From Saccharibacillus deserti (GTDB taxonomy: Bacteria; Bacillota; Bacilli; Paenibacillales; Paenibacillaceae), in NCBI RefSeq assembly GCF_013618475.1, contig NZ_JABJVN010000002.1:186001-250000 (forward strand): a stretch of 64,000 nt of DNA, given 5' to 3'. The position numbers were made by a program, and so were the translations under genes. The notes beneath the pieces were generated by a model, which had not been told where the DNA came from, made no database searches, and saw only the letters and a list, made by a program, of their open reading frames with translations. Shown one piece after another: positions 8,227 to 17,448 of this stretch (within the stretch, counting starts at the first letter, position 1; each line of letters opens with the position of its first letter).

Positions 8227-9243
8227 ATGAATACAAATCTATATTCCATCGAGCGCCGCTACATCGCCAAGCGCCCGAATACCAGACCCGGCCTCCGGCT
8301 GACAACCGGAACGCCGGCTTTTTTTGTTGCGCACGATACCGGCAATCCCGGCGCGGGTGCAGACAGCCATTACCGCTACTTCAACGCGCTCACGGACCGT
8401 TCCGCTTCGGCGCATACGTTCATCGACGACAAAAAGATTCTCGAAATCATCCCTGCCGGAACGGATAAGGCCCCCGCCGAGAAAGCCTGGCATGTCCTCT
8501 ACAATGTGACAAGCGACAACGAACGGTTCGGCTATAACGCCAACGATGCCGCGCTCGGCGTAGAGCTGTGCTACGGCGGGAACATCGATTTCGAACAAGC
8601 GTACAAGCGGTTCGCCTGGTATTTGGCCTACTGCTGCGCCAGATGGAACAAAGACCCCCGTCTGTTCATTCCGAGCCATAAGCAGCTGGATCCCGCGCGC
8701 AAAATCGACTGCGACAACGGGCTTAAGTCCGGCGGGAGAACGCTCAAAGAGCTGATCGCCGACGTGACGGCCGAACTTGCGGAGCCGGCACATGTACCGC
8801 ACGGCGGACAGGGGGCTTCGGCAGGCGCAGGGAATTCCGGCGGCTGCGCGGGCACCCCGGACCCTTCCGAAGCGGGCGGCGGTTCATCCAACCCGGCGCC
8901 GAGTTTGGATTTCACGCCGCTGTCCGCCGATCTCGCGCAGTCGCTGATCGCCGAATATGTGCGACCTGCCTGGGCCGCCGCGCGCGCTTCGCATCAGCAG
9001 CCGGAAGCGGAGCATTTTCATCGGCTGGCCGCCAATCTGCGTGCCGCGGCGGGAATCGGCGAGCGGCAGCAGAAGCTGCCGCAGGCCGTCAAGCTGCACA
9101 AATCCAACGCCCAGGAGATGATTTTTCGTTGGCTGTCCCCTGCGTGGTACCGTGCCCAAGCGGCAGACGATACGAAAGCGGCCGCTTCCGCGCACGAACG
9201 GGCCAATCGTCTTCGCCTGGCCGCAGGGCTTCCCGAACAGTAG
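8227..9243 (+). CDS. N-acetylmuramoyl-L-alanine amidase (phage endolysin type)
   Basis: This 338-residue protein has an amidase_2 (PGRP-like) domain at about residues 20-175. The zinc ligand positions are visible in FFVAHDTGNPGAG and in FIPSHKQLDPARKIDCD, with GVELCYGG between them. It cuts the amide bond between muramic acid and the stem peptide. A Gly/Ser/Pro-rich linker (about 190-230) leads to a C-terminal helical part with two similar segments (LIAEYVRPAWAAARASHQQPEAEHFHRLAANLR and MIFRWLSPAWYRAQ ... AHERANRLR), perhaps a wall-binding domain. The ATG at 8227 follows AAAGGAG. No signal peptide is present, consistent with export through the upstream holin. Confidence 0.88.
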   Translation: MNTNLYSIERRYIAKRPNTRPGLRLTTGTPAFFVAHDTGNPGAGADSHYRYFNALTDRSASAHTFIDDKKILEIIPAGTDKAPAEKAWHVLYNVTSDNERFGYNANDAALGVELCYGGNIDFEQAYKRFAWYLAYCCARWNKDPRLFIPSHKQLDPARKIDCDNGLKSGGRTLKELIADVTAELAEPAHVPHGGQGASAGAGNSGGCAGTPDPSEAGGGSSNPAPSLDFTPLSADLAQSLIAEYVRPAWAAARASHQQPEAEHFHRLAANLRAAAGIGERQQKLPQAVKLHKSNAQEMIFRWLSPAWYRAQAADDTKAAASAHERANRLRLAAGLPEQ

Positions 9244-9283
9244 AAAAGGTTTATCCGTCCGCTCAAGCGGCAGTCCGTCGAAC

Positions 9284-9321
9284 AAAGGCAGGTCTTCCGA
9301 TTGCGGAAGACCTGCCTTTTT
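9284..9321 (+). terminator. Terminator of the holin-amidase operon
   Basis: AAAGGCAGGTCTTCC and GGAAGACCTGCCTTTTT form a long perfect stem with a short loop and a T run. Confidence 0.92.
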
Positions 9322-9440
9322 GCGTGGGATCGGCGGCTTTGTTTGAAACGGTGCGCGATTCTGTGACGCTTGTCCGCGCGCGGATTCGGATAGAGAGGCT
9401 AAGCTTGAGAAAACCCATATACATAAGGAGAGAACAGCCC

Positions 9441-9974
9441 ATGCCGAATCCCGCACTTCCCACCCCTTCCGAGCGCGCTTTCGCCCCGAATTCCGATTCT
9501 TCTTCAACCCCGGCCGCTCCCAAATCTCCGTTCGCCGTCTTCCTGCTCATCGTCCTGCATCTGATCTTGGCCCTCGGCGCAATCGGCGGCGGCGTGATGC
9601 TGATTTTCGATCCGGGCGGAACCTCGATGGGTATGCCCGTTGCGCTGCTGGAACGGGCCTTTTTCCGCAGCTTTCTGATCCCGGGCATTCTTCTGCTGCT
9701 GATCTTCGGCTTATTCCCGCTTGCGGTTGCCTACGGACTCTGGCGCCGGCCCGGCTGGGCAGCAGCCGAAGCCGTGAATCCGTACCGCGCCGAACTGCAT
9801 CCGGTTTGGGTACTGTCGCTCTACGTCGGATTCGGCCAGATCATCTGGATTGCCGTTCAAACCTATATGATGAACCGCGTTTCCGCCGTGCAGCTGCTCT
9901 ATACGGGACAGGGGCTTGCGATTCTGATCGTGACGCTGCTGCCTTCGGTTCGAAGCCGGTTTTTGAAAAAGTGA
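9441..9974 (+). CDS. Small integral membrane protein of unknown function
   Basis: This 177-residue protein has a polar, proline-rich N-terminus (about 30 residues) and four predicted membrane segments: FAVFLLIVLHLILALGAIGG, FLIPGILLLLIFGLFPLAVA, VWVLSLYVGFGQIIWIAV and LLYTGQGLAILIVTLLP. It ends in a short basic tail. The ATG at 9441 follows AAGGAG ten bases upstream. I do not recognise a specific family. It is transcribed alone between two unrelated genes. Confidence 0.75.
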   Translation: MPNPALPTPSERAFAPNSDSSSTPAAPKSPFAVFLLIVLHLILALGAIGGGVMLIFDPGGTSMGMPVALLERAFFRSFLIPGILLLLIFGLFPLAVAYGLWRRPGWAAAEAVNPYRAELHPVWVLSLYVGFGQIIWIAVQTYMMNRVSAVQLLYTGQGLAILIVTLLPSVRSRFLKK

Positions 9975-10046
9975 AAACGGCCGCCGGTCCCCGATTTTTT
10001 GCAGGCTGCCGTACAAACGTTCCCGGATTCAAAGCGATGCCTCTGG

Positions 10047-10103
10047 TATAATGAATAGCGGATGCCCCAAGCTCTTTTATACGCGGGCGAAAACAGGTAT
10101 AAT
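10047..10103 (+). promoter_or_regulatory. Candidate -10 elements upstream of dgt
   Basis: Two perfect TATAAT hexamers lie at 10047-10052 and 10098-10103, 50-100 bases before the dGTPase gene. Neither has a good -35 box, so which one is used is uncertain. Confidence 0.35.
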
Positions 10104-10149
10104 CGACTCCAACTGATTCATCAGGCAGAAAGGGCGGGGCTGGAGAGAT

Positions 10150-11556
10150 ATGGGTTTGACGGATAAAAGAGAACACCGGCAGCATGCCGAAGACAAACAC
10201 GAAGCATCGAGGTCCTCGTTCGAACGGGATTATTCGCGGCTTATCCATTCTCCGACATTTCGCCGGCTGCAGGGCAAGTCGCAGGTATTCGGCGCAGGCA
10301 CGGGAGATTACTACCGCACACGGCTCACGCATTCGCTCGAAGTCGCGCAGATCGCGCGGCAGGCGGCGAAGAATCTCGTGTTCCAATATCCGGAGATCAC
10401 GCTGGAACGCGCCGACAGCCCGGGATTGGTGCTGGACCCGGAAGTGGTCGAATGCGCGTCGATCGCGCACGATTTCGGTCATCCTCCGTTCGGACACAAA
10501 GGCGAGGAAGTGCTGGCGGATATTCTGGACAAGCTGATCGAGGAGAAGACGCGCAAAGCGCTCCGGGGCAAGAAAGAATCCAATGAGCAAAAAAGGGAAA
10601 AACACAGCGAGATGCGCTACCGCTACGAACATTTCGAGGGCAACGCGCACAATTTTCGGTTAATGATGTTTTTGGAGAAAAGGGAAAACCTCGACGGGCT
10701 CAATCTGTCCGACGCGGTGCTTCTGGGGATCAACAAATATCCGTTCTCCGGACTTGAAAATAAAAAAGGCATGTACCGAAACGAATGGGGCTATATTTCC
10801 GCCATCCGCAAAGAATGGGGCATTCCGGAACGCCGGACGACGCTCGAAGCGCAGCTGATGGATCTGTGCGACGATATTGCGTACTCCGCGCACGATTTGG
10901 AAGACGGCATTAAGGCGGGCAAGATCGAGGTCCACGAACATTTCATGCATGACGAAGGAACCCACCGTCTGATCCTGGAGAAAATCCAGACGCTCGAAGA
11001 CCGGGTCTGGCAGGGGATGGAACGCGAAGCGATCAGCATGAAAGTCGGCGCGGTGCTGGACGATTACCTGCAGGCCTGGAATTCGAAGTGGCCGGTATGC
11101 GACCGCGACTTTTCCCGAACGCGCCGCGAAGTGAAAGCGTATTGGGTCAACCATTTCGTCAGCAGCTTGGGCGTGATCGACGACGGCGGCTGGAAAAAGG
11201 TCACGTTCGTCAAAGACGGCGCGGAAAACGACGACATGCTGCGGACGGTGAGCGTGCTCAAAAGTTTTGCGTGGGTGACCATGATCCGCGATCTTCGCGT
11301 TCAGCGCCTGCAAAAACGCAGCGAATGGATCATCCGCCGGCTGTGGGACGCTTTCGTCGATCCGTCCACCGCCACTTCGATCATTCCGGGCGACTGGATC
11401 CACCGCTTCGAGCGCGATCAGCGCCAGGCGGTACCGGTCTGGACGTGGGAGCGTATGGTCGTCGATTACATTGCCGGCATGACGGATATGTTTGCCGAGA
11501 AAATCTATAACGAACTGTACGGACTCAAGGTCGGGTCCATCTACGATATCGATTAA
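10150..11556 (+). CDS. dgt: dGTP triphosphohydrolase family protein (HD domain)
   Basis: This 468-residue HD-domain protein matches deoxyguanosinetriphosphate triphosphohydrolases, which release tripolyphosphate from dGTP and so help balance dNTP pools. The metal-binding HD signature is clear: RTRLTHSLEVAQIAR, CASIAHDFGHPPFGHKGE and the later LCDDIAYSAHDLEDGI. The N-terminal SFERDYSRLIHSPTFRRLQGKSQVF is also typical of the family. The length is as expected. It stands alone, with LLM oxidoreductase following on the same strand after about 125 bases. Confidence 0.9.
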   Translation: MGLTDKREHRQHAEDKHEASRSSFERDYSRLIHSPTFRRLQGKSQVFGAGTGDYYRTRLTHSLEVAQIARQAAKNLVFQYPEITLERADSPGLVLDPEVVECASIAHDFGHPPFGHKGEEVLADILDKLIEEKTRKALRGKKESNEQKREKHSEMRYRYEHFEGNAHNFRLMMFLEKRENLDGLNLSDAVLLGINKYPFSGLENKKGMYRNEWGYISAIRKEWGIPERRTTLEAQLMDLCDDIAYSAHDLEDGIKAGKIEVHEHFMHDEGTHRLILEKIQTLEDRVWQGMEREAISMKVGAVLDDYLQAWNSKWPVCDRDFSRTRREVKAYWVNHFVSSLGVIDDGGWKKVTFVKDGAENDDMLRTVSVLKSFAWVTMIRDLRVQRLQKRSEWIIRRLWDAFVDPSTATSIIPGDWIHRFERDQRQAVPVWTWERMVVDYIAGMTDMFAEKIYNELYGLKVGSIYDID

Positions 11557-11681
11557 GCCGGGCAGCGCTCCGCAACGAAAACGAAGATCCCGCGTCGAAT
11601 AAAGTAAGAGCTTACAGGTGCGGCTGCACAGACCGGCTGCGGACCGGAGAAATCCGGCCGCCAAGGAAGGGGTACGGTATC

Positions 11682-12632
11682 ATGACGAAATTGACATTGG
11701 GGATCCTGGATATGTCGCCGCGTCTCGGCGGAGTCTCGGACGAGGAAGCGCTCGCCCAATCGGCCAAACTGGCAGTCAATGCCGAAACGTGGGGATACGG
11801 CCGCTACTGGCTGTCCGAGCATCACGGGATGGACTCGCTCGCCTGCACGGCCCCCGAGGTCATGCTGGCGCATATCGGCGCGCGGACCAGCCGGATTCGG
11901 ATCGGGGCCGGCGCCGTGCTGCTGCCGCATTACAGTCCGCTCAAGGTTGCGGAATGCTTCAACCTGCTGGCGGCTTTGTATCCGGGCCGGATCGATCTCG
12001 GCATTGGACGCGCCCCGGGCGGCGACGCGCATACGACGATGGCGCTGAGCGGCAATTTCCTCGCGCATGTAGGCGAGATGCCGGAGAAGGTCCGGCAGCT
12101 GTGCGAGCTGATGGGCGGCAGTTACCGCTATGACGGCGAACCGGTCCGGGCACGTCCCGATCCGTCGCAGCCGCCGCAGCTGTGGATGCTGGGTACAAAT
12201 ACGAAAAGCGCGGATATGGCCGCTTCCTGCGGAGCGTATTACGCATTCGGCCAATTTATGAGTACCAGCGAAGGCCCGGAGATCGTGCAGGCTTACCGCG
12301 AAGCGTTTGTACCTTCGCCGGATCGGGATAAGCCGCATGTGATAGTCGCAATGCACGCGATCTGCGCGCCGACCGACAGCGAGGCATTGACGCTGGCGGA
12401 ACAATTCCGGGCGCAGTTTCCCGAATCTCCGGTCGGCCGGTCGGAGCTCAAAGGCAACGACGACCGCATGTCGCTGATTGTCGGCGATGTGCAGCGGGTA
12501 CGCGAGCGTCTGCTGGAGATCCGCGACTTGTACGAAGCGGATGAGATCATGATCGTCTGCCCGGCGATCCGGTATGAAGATCGGCTGGAATCGTTCCGGC
12601 TGACCGCGGAAGCGGCCGGACTTGCCGAGTAA
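11682..12632 (+). CDS. LLM class flavin-dependent oxidoreductase
   Basis: This 316-residue protein is a luciferase-like monooxygenase of the MsnO8 type. Seen features are the N-terminal LGILDMSPRLGG, the WLSEHHG motif of the active-site region, the IRIGAGAVLLPHYSPLKVAE strand and the LGIGRAPGG loop that binds the flavin phosphate. Such proteins use reduced FMN supplied by a partner reductase; the substrate is usually unknown. AAGGAAGGGG precedes the ATG. A strong terminator follows directly, so it is transcribed alone. Confidence 0.88.
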   Translation: MTKLTLGILDMSPRLGGVSDEEALAQSAKLAVNAETWGYGRYWLSEHHGMDSLACTAPEVMLAHIGARTSRIRIGAGAVLLPHYSPLKVAECFNLLAALYPGRIDLGIGRAPGGDAHTTMALSGNFLAHVGEMPEKVRQLCELMGGSYRYDGEPVRARPDPSQPPQLWMLGTNTKSADMAASCGAYYAFGQFMSTSEGPEIVQAYREAFVPSPDRDKPHVIVAMHAICAPTDSEALTLAEQFRAQFPESPVGRSELKGNDDRMSLIVGDVQRVRERLLEIRDLYEADEIMIVCPAIRYEDRLESFRLTAEAAGLAE

Positions 12633-12668
12633 AACGGGCAGCTGACCGGAAAGGAATTCGAATACGGT

Positions 12669-12714
12669 CCGATAGAAACGAAAGATTTTTCTTTCGTTTC
12701 TATCGGGCTTTTTG
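12669..12714 (+). terminator. Terminator of the LLM oxidoreductase gene
   Basis: A perfect 16-base stem CCGATAGAAACGAAAG / CTTTCGTTTCTATCGG with a six-base loop is followed by GCTTTTTG. Confidence 0.93.
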
Positions 12715-12863
12715 CCGTGGGCCTTTCTGTGCCATTATTCTCCGCCCCGCTGCGGAAGTCTGCTCCGTCCCGAGGCGTAGAAAACATATAGTCCCGCGCC
12801 CCATTCGCAATAACCTCCGTTTCCTTATAATGGATAAGAAAGAGTGAAACGGAGGCGACCGAA

Positions 12864-14669
12864 ATGAACGGAAAGAAAAAAGGGAAAACAGAAGCGGGCG
12901 GTAAAAAGACTTTTGCACGGTTGGCGGGGTACATAAGAAATTACAAAGGGCTGTATGCCGGACTTGGCGCCGCAACCCTGGTCAAGATTGCGGTCAGTCT
13001 CGGCATCGCCTGGTTCCTGTCGCTGGTGACCGATGCGGCCGTCTACGGTTCGCCTTACGGATGGCCGACTATCCTTGCGATCGGAGGAAGCATCCTGCTG
13101 CTCGACGTGATCGTGCACTACATCGATCAGGTGCTGCGTACGAAAGCTTCGGCTTCGATCCGCAAAGACCTGCGCGAAGATACGCTGCATCATGTGCTGC
13201 GGCTGCCGGCGGGGTATACCGACAAACGGCATTCGGGCGAATTCCTGTCCAGAATGACGAGCGACAACCAGGCGGTCGGCGAAGCGATGGGCACCATGCT
13301 GCTTGGCCTGATCAGCAATCCGCTGCTGGCGCTGGCTGCGTTTGCTTATCTGCTGACGATCAGCTGGCCGATGGCGCTGCTCTGCTTTGCGATGGGGCCG
13401 GTCATGATCGCGATCGGAGCGGTGACGGGCAAAGCGATGCGCCGGAGCGCGGCCGGACAGCAGGAAGCGATCGGCGAAGCTACCGTGTATTTGCAGGACG
13501 TATTCGGTGCGCCGTCGGTAGTCAAAGCTTACGGCATGGAGCGCCGGACCTTCGACTCGTTTGTCAAACGAAGCCGGGCCATTCTCGGCTGGGAACTGCG
13601 CAGCGGCCGTATCCAGGGAGGCAGCGCGGCGTCCAGCGCTTTTGCGGGAAATCTGATGTTCGTAGGGGCTATCGTCGCCGGAGCTTATCTGGTCCAGGTC
13701 GGTTCAATCACGGTCGGTTCGATGTTGGCCTTTATTCAGCTGATGAATTATCTGGTTATGCCTTTTACGACGCTGCCCGGCATGTGGGCAAGCATGCAGC
13801 AGGGTCTCGGGGCGGCGGACCGGATCTTCGAGGTGATCGATGCGCCTGCCGAAGCGGAGCAGCTGCGCGAGAACGGCGAGAAAGCCCCGCTGCTGAATGA
13901 ACTGCGGATCGAGAACCTGAGCTTTTCGTATGCCTCCGAAGGAGAGAACGCAGAAGAAAGCAAAGGGCTGAGAGAATTGAGTCTGGAAGCCAAAGCCGGG
14001 GAGACAGTTGCGTTGGTCGGCGAAAGCGGAGGAGGCAAAACGACGCTGTTCAAACTGCTGCTCGGGCTGTATCCGCCCAATGAAGGCCGGCTGCTGCTGA
14101 ACGGAGAATCGGCGGAAAACATGGATCTGCATCGCCGCAGGAGTTATTTTGCCTGGGTGCCGCAGGAGGCGCATCTGTTCTCCGGCACGATCCGCGACAA
14201 TATTGCGGACGGGCGTCCCGGCGCAGGCGAGGACGAGATCGAATGGGCGGCCCGCATGGCGGAAGCCTACGAATTTATCCGGGAATTTCCGGAAGGCTTC
14301 GATACGAAGATCGGCGAACGCGGCGCCCGGCTGTCCGGCGGACAGCGGCAGCGTATCGCGATTGCGCGGGCACTGCTGCGCGACGCGCCGGTGCTGCTGC
14401 TCGACGAAGCGACGTCCGCTTTGGATAATGAATCGGAACGCAAAGTACAGAAGGCGCTCGATCAACTGAAACAGGGGCGGACGACTTTCGTCATCGCCCA
14501 CAGGCTGTCGACCATACAAGGAGCGGACCGGATTATCGTCATGGAGCAGGGCTGCGCGGCGGAGAGCGGTACGCACGACGAATTGATGGCGCTTGGAGGC
14601 CGATACTGCGCGCTGTACCGGGCGCAGCTGCGGGAAGAGCAGTCCGAACCGGCTGCAGCGGTCGTTTAA
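12864..14669 (+). CDS. ABC transporter, fused permease and ATPase
   Basis: This 601-residue half-transporter has an N-terminal six-helix exporter domain (about residues 18-310) and a C-terminal ATPase domain. The ATPase shows Walker A (GESGGGKTT), a Q-loop (WVPQEAHLF), the signature LSGGQRQRIAIARALL, Walker B (VLLLDEATSALD) and a switch histidine (IAHRL). Proteins of this shape export lipids, peptides or drugs as homo- or heterodimers; no partner gene is adjacent, so a homodimer is likely. The ATG follows ACGGAGG. Its stop overlaps the stop of the convergent MocR gene by three bases. Confidence 0.92.
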   Translation: MNGKKKGKTEAGGKKTFARLAGYIRNYKGLYAGLGAATLVKIAVSLGIAWFLSLVTDAAVYGSPYGWPTILAIGGSILLLDVIVHYIDQVLRTKASASIRKDLREDTLHHVLRLPAGYTDKRHSGEFLSRMTSDNQAVGEAMGTMLLGLISNPLLALAAFAYLLTISWPMALLCFAMGPVMIAIGAVTGKAMRRSAAGQQEAIGEATVYLQDVFGAPSVVKAYGMERRTFDSFVKRSRAILGWELRSGRIQGGSAASSAFAGNLMFVGAIVAGAYLVQVGSITVGSMLAFIQLMNYLVMPFTTLPGMWASMQQGLGAADRIFEVIDAPAEAEQLRENGEKAPLLNELRIENLSFSYASEGENAEESKGLRELSLEAKAGETVALVGESGGGKTTLFKLLLGLYPPNEGRLLLNGESAENMDLHRRRSYFAWVPQEAHLFSGTIRDNIADGRPGAGEDEIEWAARMAEAYEFIREFPEGFDTKIGERGARLSGGQRQRIAIARALLRDAPVLLLDEATSALDNESERKVQKALDQLKQGRTTFVIAHRLSTIQGADRIIVMEQGCAAESGTHDELMALGGRYCALYRAQLREEQSEPAAAVV

Positions 14670-16201
14670 GGCAGAAGCCGGGCATTCCGGGAGAGCTGCA
14701 GCTCCGCATAGGCCCGCAGCCGCCCGATGCCTTCCGCGATCCGGCGTTCGTTGAGCAGCGAATAGCTAAGGCGGATATGGCGGTCCGGCCGGCCCGAAGG
14801 GTCGAAGAACGAGCCCGGCACAAACGATACGCTGTCGTCGCCGGTTCCGGTATTCAGAGCGTCGGCCAGCAGCCGTTCGGGCTCGATTCCTTCCGGAAGT
14901 TCAACCCACAGATTCAGTCCGCCTTCGGGCGACTGCCATCGCCAACCGGAGTCGTTCAGCGCCGCTTCCATCGCTTCCTTGCGAAGCTGAAGCGCGGTAC
15001 GCAGTTTGTGCAGATGTCGGCGCGAGCGTTCCGACTGGAAATGATGAACGAACACTTTCTGGTTCAGCAGGGGAGTTCCGCCGCCGCTGCGGGCTTTGGC
15101 GGCCAGCAGGCGCCGCATCAGATCCGGCCTTGCGGCCGCACAGCCGATGCGCAGACCGGGAAACACATATTTGCTGAAGCTCCGGATATAAATCGTATGC
15201 CCCGACATATCGTAACCGTAGACCGGCGGCGGAGGCGGCGAACCAAAATGAATATCCCGAAAAGCATCGTCTTCAACCAAGATACAGCCGTAGGTTTCCG
15301 CCAGATCGACAAGCTGTTTGCGCTGCTCGGAAGGGACGCACCAGCCGGTCGGATTATGGAAAGTCGGATTTATATAAAAAAGCACGGGGCGATGACGGCG
15401 CATGAGCGCTTCGATCTCGTCGATCCGGTAACCGTCCGGCCGGATATCGACCGGCAGGATTCGGGCATTGCGATGCCGGAAAATCTCGATCGCCACGCTG
15501 TAACTCGGCTGTTCGATCAGTACCGGATCGCCGGGGCGGACCAGTGCTTCGCAGGCCAGATGAATCGCTTCCTGCGCACCGCCTGTCACAAGCAGCTCTT
15601 GTTCGTCCGGCTGAAAACCGCATTCCGCGGCCAGATAAGTCTGCAGCGCATGCAGCAGTTCTTCGTCGCCGCGCAAAGGGGCATAGGTACCGAGCACCCG
15701 GGGATACCGATCGAATACCTGCTTGGCATGTTCGGCCAGATAAGAGTTGGGCAGCAGCAGCGGATCGATCAGCGCCTGGGAGAACTGGTAGCGGCAGTCC
15801 AGACTGTGCAGTTCGCCGAGCAGGGCCGGAACCGGGAAATCCGTTTCCGGTACGCCGCTCGCAGGCGGAGCGCTATACATGCCGCCGAATCCGGGTTCGA
15901 GCGATTTGCGCGGAACGGTCAGATAATAACCGGATTTTTCGCGCGCTTCGATCAACCCTTCATTTTTGAGCATCCCGTAGACTTTGAACACCGTCAGGCG
16001 GTGCAGCCCGGTTTCTTCGGCCAGCCGGCGTACGGAAGGCAGCTTCTCGCCTTCGAGCCAGTCGCCGCGCGCGATACGCATACGCAGGTCGGCGGCCAGC
16101 CCGCTTGAAGATACGGGCGCCGCGGAAGCGGTCTTCCCAAGCGGTCTGCCGGATTCGGAACTGTAGGTTGAAGGCAATTCTTGGTCGGAATATCGAAGCA
16201 C
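14666..16201 (-). CDS. MocR family regulator (GntR HTH fused to aminotransferase)
   Basis: This 511-residue protein joins a GntR-type winged helix (residues about 30-95: SSGLAADLRMRIARGDWLEGEKLPSVRRLAEETGLHRLTVFKVYGML split across the region) to a fold-type I aminotransferase domain that binds pyridoxal phosphate. The PLP lysine region is FSKYVFPGLRIG. Such MocR proteins are regulators rather than enzymes in most cases. GTG at 16199-16201 is taken as the start because AAGGAGA precedes it by eight bases; the longer frame to 16360 has no such site. It is divergent from an EamA transporter gene that it probably controls. Confidence 0.88.
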   Translation of the reverse strand: MLRYSDQELPSTYSSESGRPLGKTASAAPVSSSGLAADLRMRIARGDWLEGEKLPSVRRLAEETGLHRLTVFKVYGMLKNEGLIEAREKSGYYLTVPRKSLEPGFGGMYSAPPASGVPETDFPVPALLGELHSLDCRYQFSQALIDPLLLPNSYLAEHAKQVFDRYPRVLGTYAPLRGDEELLHALQTYLAAECGFQPDEQELLVTGGAQEAIHLACEALVRPGDPVLIEQPSYSVAIEIFRHRNARILPVDIRPDGYRIDEIEALMRRHRPVLFYINPTFHNPTGWCVPSEQRKQLVDLAETYGCILVEDDAFRDIHFGSPPPPPVYGYDMSGHTIYIRSFSKYVFPGLRIGCAAARPDLMRRLLAAKARSGGGTPLLNQKVFVHHFQSERSRRHLHKLRTALQLRKEAMEAALNDSGWRWQSPEGGLNLWVELPEGIEPERLLADALNTGTGDDSVSFVPGSFFDPSGRPDRHIRLSYSLLNERRIAEGIGRLRAYAELQLSRNARLLP

Positions 16202-16304
16202 GGCCAACTCTCCTTTTGTAAAGTACGGGCACGGAGGTCCCGAACGTTCTTTGTCGCCTATCCAGCCTGCACCGATTCTAGCCGATAAGGCGGAATGCGG
16301 TTCA

Positions 16305-16334
16305 TCATCTGTTCTGTTATCCGTCATCTGTTCT
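16305..16334. promoter_or_regulatory. Direct repeats, probable MocR operator
   Basis: TCATCTGTTCT occurs twice in the same orientation at 16305-16315 and 16324-16334, 19 bases apart, between the MocR gene and the EamA gene. MocR/PdxR proteins are known to bind direct repeats. The second copy overlaps the likely -35 region of the EamA promoter. Confidence 0.65.
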
Positions 16335-16347
16335 ATCGACTTCCTTC

Positions 16348-16353
16348 TACAAT
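16348..16353 (+). promoter_or_regulatory. -10 element of the EamA transporter promoter
   Basis: TACAAT lies 26 bases upstream of the start codon. The -35 position is poor and is covered by the direct repeat, which fits a promoter that needs an activator. Confidence 0.5.
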
Positions 16354-16378
16354 AAAACAAACGAAGGAGGAAGAACAG

Positions 16379-17305
16379 ATGATCCTGCTGGGCTATTTAA
16401 TCATGTGCCTGATTTTCGGAACGACTTTTCTGGCGATCAAACTCGGTGTCGAAGCGGGCCTGCCGCCTTTCTTCGGTGCCGGAGTCCGTTTTTTCGCGGC
16501 GGGCCTGCTGATGATGCTGTGGATGGCGGCCAGGCGCAAAGCGGGATTCTCGCTGCTGCTGCGCAAAGAAACGCTATTTACCGGGTTCGGCTTGACGTTC
16601 TGCACCTTCGCGGCGCTTTATTGGGCGGAACAGTATATTTCGTCCGGACTCGCATCGGTGCTTTCTGCGACCGGGCCGGCTTTTATTCTGCTGCTGCAGG
16701 CGGGCGTCTCCCGGATCCGCATTCCCCGGCTGGCTCTGACCGGCACGCTGGTCGGTACGTCCGGCGTGGCGCTGCTGCTTCTGCCCGGAGCGGAGAACGA
16801 AGGCGGAAGCCTATGGCTGCTCGCGGGACTGGTGGTCGTGGCAGGTGAAGTCGGCTATGCGGCCGGAGCCCTGCTGGCAAAGCATGCAAGCGCCAAATTC
16901 CCGGAAGCTTCGCCCGTAGCGCTGAATGCGGCCCAGATGATGCACGGCGGCTGGCTTCTGCTTCTGCTGTCGCTGCTGACGGAACGCGCACCTCTTGCGC
17001 TCGCCGATACGTCCCAGGCGCTGCTGTCGCTGCTGTATCTGACGCTGATCGGCTCTATGGCGGGGCATACGCTGTTCTACTGGCTGGTATCGCGCACACA
17101 TCCCGTGTTTCCGACGACCTGGCTCTACGTCTCGCCGTTTATTGCTCTGGCCTTGGGAGCCAAGTTATCCGGAGAAGCGCTGCACTGGAATGCGGCGGTC
17201 GGATCGTGCGTCGTGTTGGCGGGTGTGCTGCTGACCAATTGGGTGCCGATGCGTTCGCTGCTGCGGCTGCGCAAAGCCGATCGAACCCTCCGAAGCGATC
17301 CCTGA
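16379..17305 (+). CDS. EamA/DMT family transporter
   Basis: This 308-residue protein has about ten hydrophobic helices and the internal duplication typical of drug/metabolite transporters (EamA, formerly DUF6): GYLIMCLIFGTTFLAIKLGV in the first half and GSMAGHTLFYWLVSRTHPV in the second. It probably exports a small metabolite or amino-acid-like compound. The ATG follows GAAGGAGG. Because it is divergent from a MocR-type PLP regulator, its substrate may be an amine, an amino acid or a vitamin B6 compound; this is inference. Confidence 0.88.
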   Translation: MILLGYLIMCLIFGTTFLAIKLGVEAGLPPFFGAGVRFFAAGLLMMLWMAARRKAGFSLLLRKETLFTGFGLTFCTFAALYWAEQYISSGLASVLSATGPAFILLLQAGVSRIRIPRLALTGTLVGTSGVALLLLPGAENEGGSLWLLAGLVVVAGEVGYAAGALLAKHASAKFPEASPVALNAAQMMHGGWLLLLLSLLTERAPLALADTSQALLSLLYLTLIGSMAGHTLFYWLVSRTHPVFPTTWLYVSPFIALALGAKLSGEALHWNAAVGSCVVLAGVLLTNWVPMRSLLRLRKADRTLRSDP

Positions 17306-17337
17306 ACCGTACTAGAAAAAGGAATAGCTGCAAAAAC

Positions 17338-17371
17338 AAAAAGACCCAAGCGAGGATGCCCGGGTCTTTTT
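17338..17371. terminator. Shared terminator between EamA and dehydrogenase genes
   Basis: AAAAAGACCC and GGGTCTTTTT flank a short loop. The flanking A and T runs allow use from both sides by the two convergent genes. Confidence 0.85.
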
Positions 17372-17448
17372 GCTTTTTTTCTACTATATAATAGACGCAA
17401 ATTCGCAGAACCGATTTGCTCTTGATGTTTGCCTGTTCAAGGCGGCGA

